A stretch of 9,046 nt of DNA from Coriobacteriia bacterium (GTDB lineage: Bacteria; Actinomycetota; Coriobacteriia; Coriobacteriales; UBA8131). The stretch is from assembly GCA_009781535.1 (NCBI GenBank), contig WQXX01000038.1:1-9046 (forward strand), in the 5' to 3' direction. The position numbers and the translations under genes are program-made. Positions 6,111-9,046 of this stretch are shown here, one piece after another. The notes under the pieces were generated by a model. It saw only the letters and a program-made list of their open reading frames with translations. It had not been told where the DNA came from and searched no databases. Position 1 is the first letter of the stretch, and the number at the start of each line of letters is the position of its first letter.

Positions 6111-6122
6111 GTAAAATTTTAC
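6111..6122. promoter_or_regulatory. AT-rich 12-bp palindrome in the fic leader
   Basis: GTAAAATTTTAC is a perfect palindrome 39 bp upstream of the fic ATG, in a strongly AT-rich stretch (about 6060-6180) that must hold the fic promoter. No unambiguous -35/-10 pair could be picked. It is a plausible operator for a dimeric winged-helix protein, possibly the Fic protein itself; this is inference. Confidence 0.3.
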
Positions 6123-6189
6123 CTCATTTTTTATATGTTTTCTCTAAAATTCGAATGTATTACAAAAGTTTTCTATTGTGCGTTTCCTT

Positions 6190-6338
6190 TTCTTCTGGAC
6201 GTACTCACAGGCACTTGCTCAGATTTACAAGGTGCAATAAAGCTCCTCAAGGTTCGTGATGTGGAAACCGAGCGTTGGTTTCACCGTTGCCTGAAGACCC
6301 ACTGTAATATGGTGCAGTATTTAAGACAGGATTTCTGA
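6190..6338 (+). pseudogene. Possible 3' remnant of an unidentified gene between the ATPase gene and fic
   Basis: The 282-bp gap between the two minus-strand genes contains a plus-strand open frame ending at TGA 6336-6338. Its last 38 or so residues look protein-like (GAIKLLKVRDVETERWFHRC, then a stretch ending YLRQDF). The frame extends up to an ATG at 6135, but that start has no ribosome-binding site and the upstream part is AT-rich and poor in coding character. It may be the tail of a gene truncated when the surrounding DNA was rearranged, or a chance frame. I do not recognise the family. The rest of the gap holds a weak 6-bp stem (GAAACC/GGTTTC, 6264-6282) and no U-tract. Confidence 0.2.
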
Positions 6339-6353
6339 GAGAGGGGCAGGGCA

Positions 6354-7655
6354 TCATGGCAAGCAGAAGGCGGCGTATAGAGGGATGGTGATGATACCGT
6401 TTGCCGAACCAAAATTCCTCTGGAGTAACCGAATGGCATAGGGAGGTTTGTATGTCTCAATGTAGGTTTTCAGGCTGCTGGACTTTTTGTTTTGACCTGA
6501 TTTGACTTCAATCGGCACGATGCCTCCGGGAAGGTCAAGCAGGAAATCAATCTCTGCCTGGTCGGCATTGCGCCAATAGCATAGAGGGATATCGAGCGCA
6601 GTCAGCTGGTTTGCAATATAATTCTCAGTAAGAATGCCTTTGAGCTCAAACGCAACATCAAGCATGATATCCGCGGGACGGATATTCAATTGGTGACGGA
6701 GTATGCCAGGGTCGTTGAGGTAGAGCTTGAAGTAACCGTCCTTCTCATACCCCTTCAGAGGCATCTTGGGGATTTCGACAGCGTTGCTTATCCTGATCAT
6801 CCCACTGGATGTCAGCCAATTCAGCGCTGATTCGTAGTTGCGACTACGGGCGCTTTTCGCGACCTTAGCAAATTGGAACTTACCGCTCTTATTGTTAAGT
6901 TGAGAGGGAATCGAGCCATAGATTGCTTCGATACGACTAGCTTCCATCGATGTAAGGATGTATTTGTTCATATCGCTGAGATACGAGATGACGATGTTTT
7001 CCAGTATTGCCTCCTGAAAACGCAATACGTCGCCCTCGACACTGGCAATCTGTTGTACCGCCTCGGGCATGCCACCGGTACAGAGATAGGTTCGGAATAG
7101 CCCAAGCGCTTTGTCATGCAGAGGCTTGACCATCGCTCTCCCGCTTTGATGACAATCCCGGATCTCATGAACAAGCCCTTCCTCCCCGAATGCCCAGAGA
7201 TATTCCTCCATATCCATCGGATACATCGAAAGCAGCTCGACTTTGCCAACCGGAAAAGATTTTGTAAAACGACGCAGTTTAACCCCAAGCAGCGAACCGG
7301 CACAAACGACATTGTAGGGTGTCGGACTTTCAGCAAAGAATTTCAGGGCAGAAATCAGCTCTTCAGATTCCTGTATCTCATCGAAGAAGAATACTGCGCG
7401 CTCAAAGTCAACGCTTTCCCCGATAATGAGCTCCAGTCGTTTGACCTTGTCTTTGGTGTTGATATCTTCTTTGAAAAGAGCGGCGATGTCTGCCCGGTCG
7501 AACAGATTGAAATAATAGTATTCGGCGAAATTCTGCCTGCAGAATTCATCGACAGTATAAGTCTTTCCAACCTGTCGTGCCCCGATAACCATGAGCGGCT
7601 TCTTCTGAGGATTTTTGTTCCATTGATGAAGCTTGGCCGTGAGTTTTCGCTGCAT
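6354..7655 (-). CDS. AAA_14/DUF4143 family ATPase, 433 aa
   Basis: This belongs to the widespread bacterial AAA family of unknown function that joins an AAA_14 P-loop domain to a C-terminal DUF4143 domain. Walker A is GARQVGKT at residues 25-32. Walker B is AVFFFDEIQ with Asp92-Glu93, and a sensor-1-like CAGSLLG follows at 118-124. A predicted winged-helix-like middle section spans about 235-310. The C-terminal domain has AEIDFLLDLPGG followed by VPIEVKSG, placing Asp370, Glu383 and Lys385 in the pattern of a PD-(D/E)xK nuclease fold, so a nuclease-like or DNA-binding role is possible though unproven. Length and motifs look intact. The ATG at 7655 has AAAAGGTG about 4 nt upstream. Its leader carries an extended -10, an inverted repeat at the predicted transcript start and the 32-bp repeat array. 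The family is often mobile between genomes, in keeping with its place in the accessory block. Confidence 0.92.
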   Translation of the reverse strand: MQRKLTAKLHQWNKNPQKKPLMVIGARQVGKTYTVDEFCRQNFAEYYYFNLFDRADIAALFKEDINTKDKVKRLELIIGESVDFERAVFFFDEIQESEELISALKFFAESPTPYNVVCAGSLLGVKLRRFTKSFPVGKVELLSMYPMDMEEYLWAFGEEGLVHEIRDCHQSGRAMVKPLHDKALGLFRTYLCTGGMPEAVQQIASVEGDVLRFQEAILENIVISYLSDMNKYILTSMEASRIEAIYGSIPSQLNNKSGKFQFAKVAKSARSRNYESALNWLTSSGMIRISNAVEIPKMPLKGYEKDGYFKLYLNDPGILRHQLNIRPADIMLDVAFELKGILTENYIANQLTALDIPLCYWRNADQAEIDFLLDLPGGIVPIEVKSGQNKKSSSLKTYIETYKPPYAIRLLQRNFGSANGIITIPLYAAFCLP

Positions 7656-7671
7656 AATGCACCTTTTCTTG

Positions 7672-7690
7672 TAGCAACAACCTGTTGCTA
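7672..7690. promoter_or_regulatory. Perfect inverted repeat at the start of the ATPase transcript
   Basis: TAGCAACA and TGTTGCTA form a perfect 8-bp stem around a 3-nt loop, 17-35 nt upstream of the ATPase start codon. Relative to the candidate -10 at 7700-7695, the repeat begins at about +1 to +4. It would therefore be either an operator covering the transcription start or a hairpin at the extreme 5' end of the mRNA. Confidence 0.5.
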
Positions 7691-7694
7691 AAAG

Positions 7695-7703
7695 ATGATA
7701 TCA
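7695..7703 (-). promoter_or_regulatory. Extended -10 promoter for the ATPase gene
   Basis: On the minus strand TGATATCAT gives a TGn extension followed by TATCAT (five of six matches to the -10 consensus). No good -35 is present, as is usual for extended -10 promoters. The TG belongs to the first of the 32-bp repeats, so a factor binding the repeats would contact RNA polymerase directly. The predicted leader is about 33 nt. Confidence 0.45.
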
Positions 7704-7797
7704 CGTTTTTGGGGATTTTTTAGCGGTGTTTTGCACGTTTTTGGCGATTTTTCTGGGGCGAATATCACGTTTTTGGGAGTTTTTTTATTCCTTTGTG
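7702..7797. repeat. Three direct repeats with a 32-bp period
   Basis: Three imperfect units begin at 7702, 7734 and 7766, exactly 32 bp apart. Their 19-bp cores are CACGTTTTTGGGGATTTTT, CACGTTTTTGGCGATTTTT and CACGTTTTTGGGAGTTTTT. Units one and three also share the 16-mer ATATCACGTTTTTGGG (7698-7713 and 7762-7777). The period is close to three helical turns, so the cores face the same side of the DNA. The last unit overlaps the end of the dCMP deaminase gene (stop at 7787-7785). The array lies between that gene and the ATPase promoter and is probably a protein-binding array; it is too short and too divergent for a CRISPR. Confidence 0.65.
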
Positions 7798-8258
7798 AAG
7801 CGGCGGAGGATGATATTCGCCTCATTGAGCATTTCGAGGGCAAGCGGGTCGGGGTATTCCCGATCATAGACGATTTCTGTGATGCCGGCGTTGATCAGCA
7901 TCTTGGCACAGAGCACACAGGGCTGCGCGGTGGAGTACAGAGAGGCGCCTTCGATATTGATGCCGTGGCGCGCTGCCTGGATAAGTGCGTTCTGCTCGGC
8001 ATGAAGTCCACGGCACAGCTCATGTTGCTGGCCGGAGGGTATGCCGAGTTGCTCACGCAGGCAACCGCGGTCAAGGCAATGCTCGATGCCGGTGGGCACA
8101 CCGTTGTAACCAGTGGCAAGCAGACGCTTGTCCTTGACGATGACAGCGCCTATCTGGCGGCGGCGACAGGTCGTGCGGCGCGCACACATATGGGCGATGT
8201 CCATGAAGTACTCATCCCAACTGGGGCGTGAGGATTCGTTGTTATTCTGTACGGTCAT
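7785..8258 (-). CDS. dCMP deaminase (comEB-type), 157 aa
   Basis: The enzyme deaminates dCMP to dUMP, feeding thymidylate synthesis in the cytoplasm. The zinc site of the cytidine/deoxycytidylate deaminase family is complete: HAEQNAL with His86 and catalytic Glu88, and PCVLC with Cys114 and Cys117. The N-terminal substrate region [19 protein letters not shown] and the Cys/His-rich insert (Cys61, Cys66, His79, Cys82) are typical of ComEB-like dCMP deaminases rather than tRNA or guanine deaminases. Length is normal. The ATG at 8258 has AAGGA about 7 nt upstream. It follows glyA by 172 nt on the same strand; folate and dUMP metabolism meet at thymidylate synthase, which fits their proximity. The 3' end runs into the repeat array. 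Confidence 0.94.
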   Translation of the reverse strand: MTVQNNNESSRPSWDEYFMDIAHMCARRTTCRRRQIGAVIVKDKRLLATGYNGVPTGIEHCLDRGCLREQLGIPSGQQHELCRGLHAEQNALIQAARHGINIEGASLYSTAQPCVLCAKMLINAGITEIVYDREYPDPLALEMLNEANIILRRFTKE

Positions 8259-8365
8259 GTGTCTTCCTTGTCCTGTTGGTTGCTATATGGATTGCCACGC
8301 GCTCTGTTTTTTAACACACCCGTTCACCGGACAACACACGCTGCCAACCTATGTCTCTCCTGATA

Positions 8366-8390
8366 GGCCCCGGGTCGAGCCCGGGGTGAC
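8366..8390. repeat. REP-like GC-rich palindrome between glyA and the deaminase gene
   Basis: CCCCGGG, loop TCGAG, CCCGGGG (8368-8386) forms a perfect 7-bp GC stem, followed by GTGAC. It is placed after the glyA stop, but neither strand has a U-tract, so a simple intrinsic terminator is not supported. The form resembles dispersed extragenic palindromes seen in many genomes; only one copy is in this window. The rest of the 172-bp spacer shows a weak TATAGC hexamer and nothing more that I can support. Confidence 0.45.
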
Positions 8391-8430
8391 AAGTAAGTAT
8401 ATCAACAAGTCTACGGGTAAACGTTTGTTT

Positions 8431-9046
8431 CTACAATCCTGGGTAGAGAGGGTGGGCGGCGAGTAATTGTGCTACTTCTTTTGACACATTTTCGAGCGCT
8501 GCTTCGTCTTCTCGCTTGAAGATCGTTTCGGCAACAAGATCGCCTACCAACGTTGCATCCTTTTCGTCAAAACCTCGGGTTGTCATAGCAGCAAAGCCGA
8601 TACGGATACCACTTGCTACCGCTGGAGAAAGCGTCTCGTTGGGAATGACGTTCTTGTTAACGGTAATACCCACGTCATCCAAAAGCTTCTCGGCTTGCTT
8701 ACCGGTGGCGCCGGCTGGCGTGAGATCAACGAGTACAAGATGGTTGTCCGTGCCGCCAGAGACAAGACGCAAGCCTCCGGTTGCCATAGCTTTACTGCAC
8801 GCCTTGGTATTGATGAGGACCTGGTTTATGTAGTCCTTAAACTCAGGAGCAAGCGCCTCGCCAAATGCAACCGCCTTGCCGGCAATGACATGCATAAGCG
8901 GCCCGCCCTGCGACCCCGGGAAAACAGCCTTATTGACCTTGGTTGCCAGCTCCTCGTTGTTGGTGAGGATAAAGCCGCCGCGCGGGCCGCGCAAGGTCTT
9001 ATGCGAGGTGGAAGTCACAATGTCGGCATAGGGAACAGGATTCTCG
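8431..9046 (-). CDS. glyA: Serine hydroxymethyltransferase, C-terminal part (gene runs off the window)
   Basis: GlyA is a PLP enzyme that converts serine and tetrahydrofolate to glycine and 5,10-methylenetetrahydrofolate, the main one-carbon source. The visible 204 codons begin with ENPVPYADIVTSTSHKTLRG. The PLP-binding lysine is the K of SHKT (codon at 9000-8998), followed by GPRGGFILT. Further family landmarks are FPGSQGGPLMHVIAGKAVAF, GGTDNHLVLVDL and ASGIRIGFAAMTTRGF. The last helix ends AAHPLYPGL. The frame is open to the right edge (first complete codon at 9045), so the N-terminal half lies outside. The GTG at 9018 is internal and is not the true start. The gene is intact as far as seen and very likely functional. 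Confidence 0.97.
   Translation of the reverse strand, partial: ENPVPYADIVTSTSHKTLRGPRGGFILTNNEELATKVNKAVFPGSQGGPLMHVIAGKAVAFGEALAPEFKDYINQVLINTKACSKAMATGGLRLVSGGTDNHLVLVDLTPAGATGKQAEKLLDDVGITVNKNVIPNETLSPAVASGIRIGFAAMTTRGFDEKDATLVGDLVAETIFKREDEAALENVSKEVAQLLAAHPLYPGL

Noticed and set aside
6264..6282. Terminator for the ATPase gene (GAAACC/GGTTTC stem)
   Set aside because: The stem is only 6 bp with a 7-nt loop and no U-tract on either strand.
7116..7691. Plus-strand open frame of 191 aa
   Set aside because: It is antisense to the N-terminal half of the DUF4143 ATPase gene, whose Walker motifs are encoded on the other strand.
7702..7797. CRISPR array
   Set aside because: Only three units, imperfect cores of about 19 bp and no true spacers or cas genes.
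7695..8231. Plus-strand open frame of 178 aa covering the repeat array and the dCMP deaminase gene
   Set aside because: It is antisense to a deaminase gene with all catalytic motifs, its start lies in the repeat array without a ribosome-binding site, and the product resembles no family.

Overview
This window carries the promoter-proximal half of an F1Fo ATP synthase operon (positions 1-3228, all on the minus strand) and, at the other end, two housekeeping genes on the same strand: a dCMP deaminase (7785-8258) and the C-terminal two-fifths or so of serine hydroxymethyltransferase glyA (8431-9046). Between them lie about 4.4 kb of accessory DNA with three further minus-strand genes: a secreted parallel beta-helix protein, a Fic protein, and an AAA ATPase of the AAA_14/DUF4143 family. 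Every convincing gene is on the minus strand, so the order of transcription is right to left: glyA, dCMP deaminase, ATPase, fic, beta-helix protein, atpI-like, atpB, atpE, atpF, atpH, (small ORF), atpA.

The base composition is moderate, strong Shine-Dalgarno sites are common, GTG and TTG starts occur, and subunit b has a cleavable-looking signal peptide. Together these suggest a gut-type anaerobe, most likely a coriobacterium (Actinomycetota), less likely a Firmicute. This assignment is inference and rests on family resemblance only. In many Firmicutes glyA, upp and a comEB-type dCMP deaminase sit close upstream of the atp operon, so the two ends of this window look like one ancestral neighbourhood into which the accessory block was inserted.

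The atp section runs from an AtpI-like membrane protein through subunits a, c, b, delta and the first 98 codons of alpha. Several junctions hold small perfect hairpins, one of them touching the Shine-Dalgarno site of atpF. A 178-bp atpH-atpA spacer contains an unannotated 37-codon ORF with a very good ribosome-binding site. The c subunit has Ser/Ala in place of most of the usual helix-1 glycine motif.

The accessory section contains the most unusual DNA. Three imperfect direct repeats with an exact 32-bp period lie between the dCMP deaminase and the ATPase gene. The first overlaps a likely extended -10 promoter, and a perfect 8-bp-stem inverted repeat sits at the predicted transcription start. 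The Fic protein has an N-terminal inhibitory motif, the active-site motif and a C-terminal winged helix. The secreted protein has six GGG(I/V) coils of about 27 residues. No rRNA, tRNA, CRISPR array or complete insertion sequence was seen.
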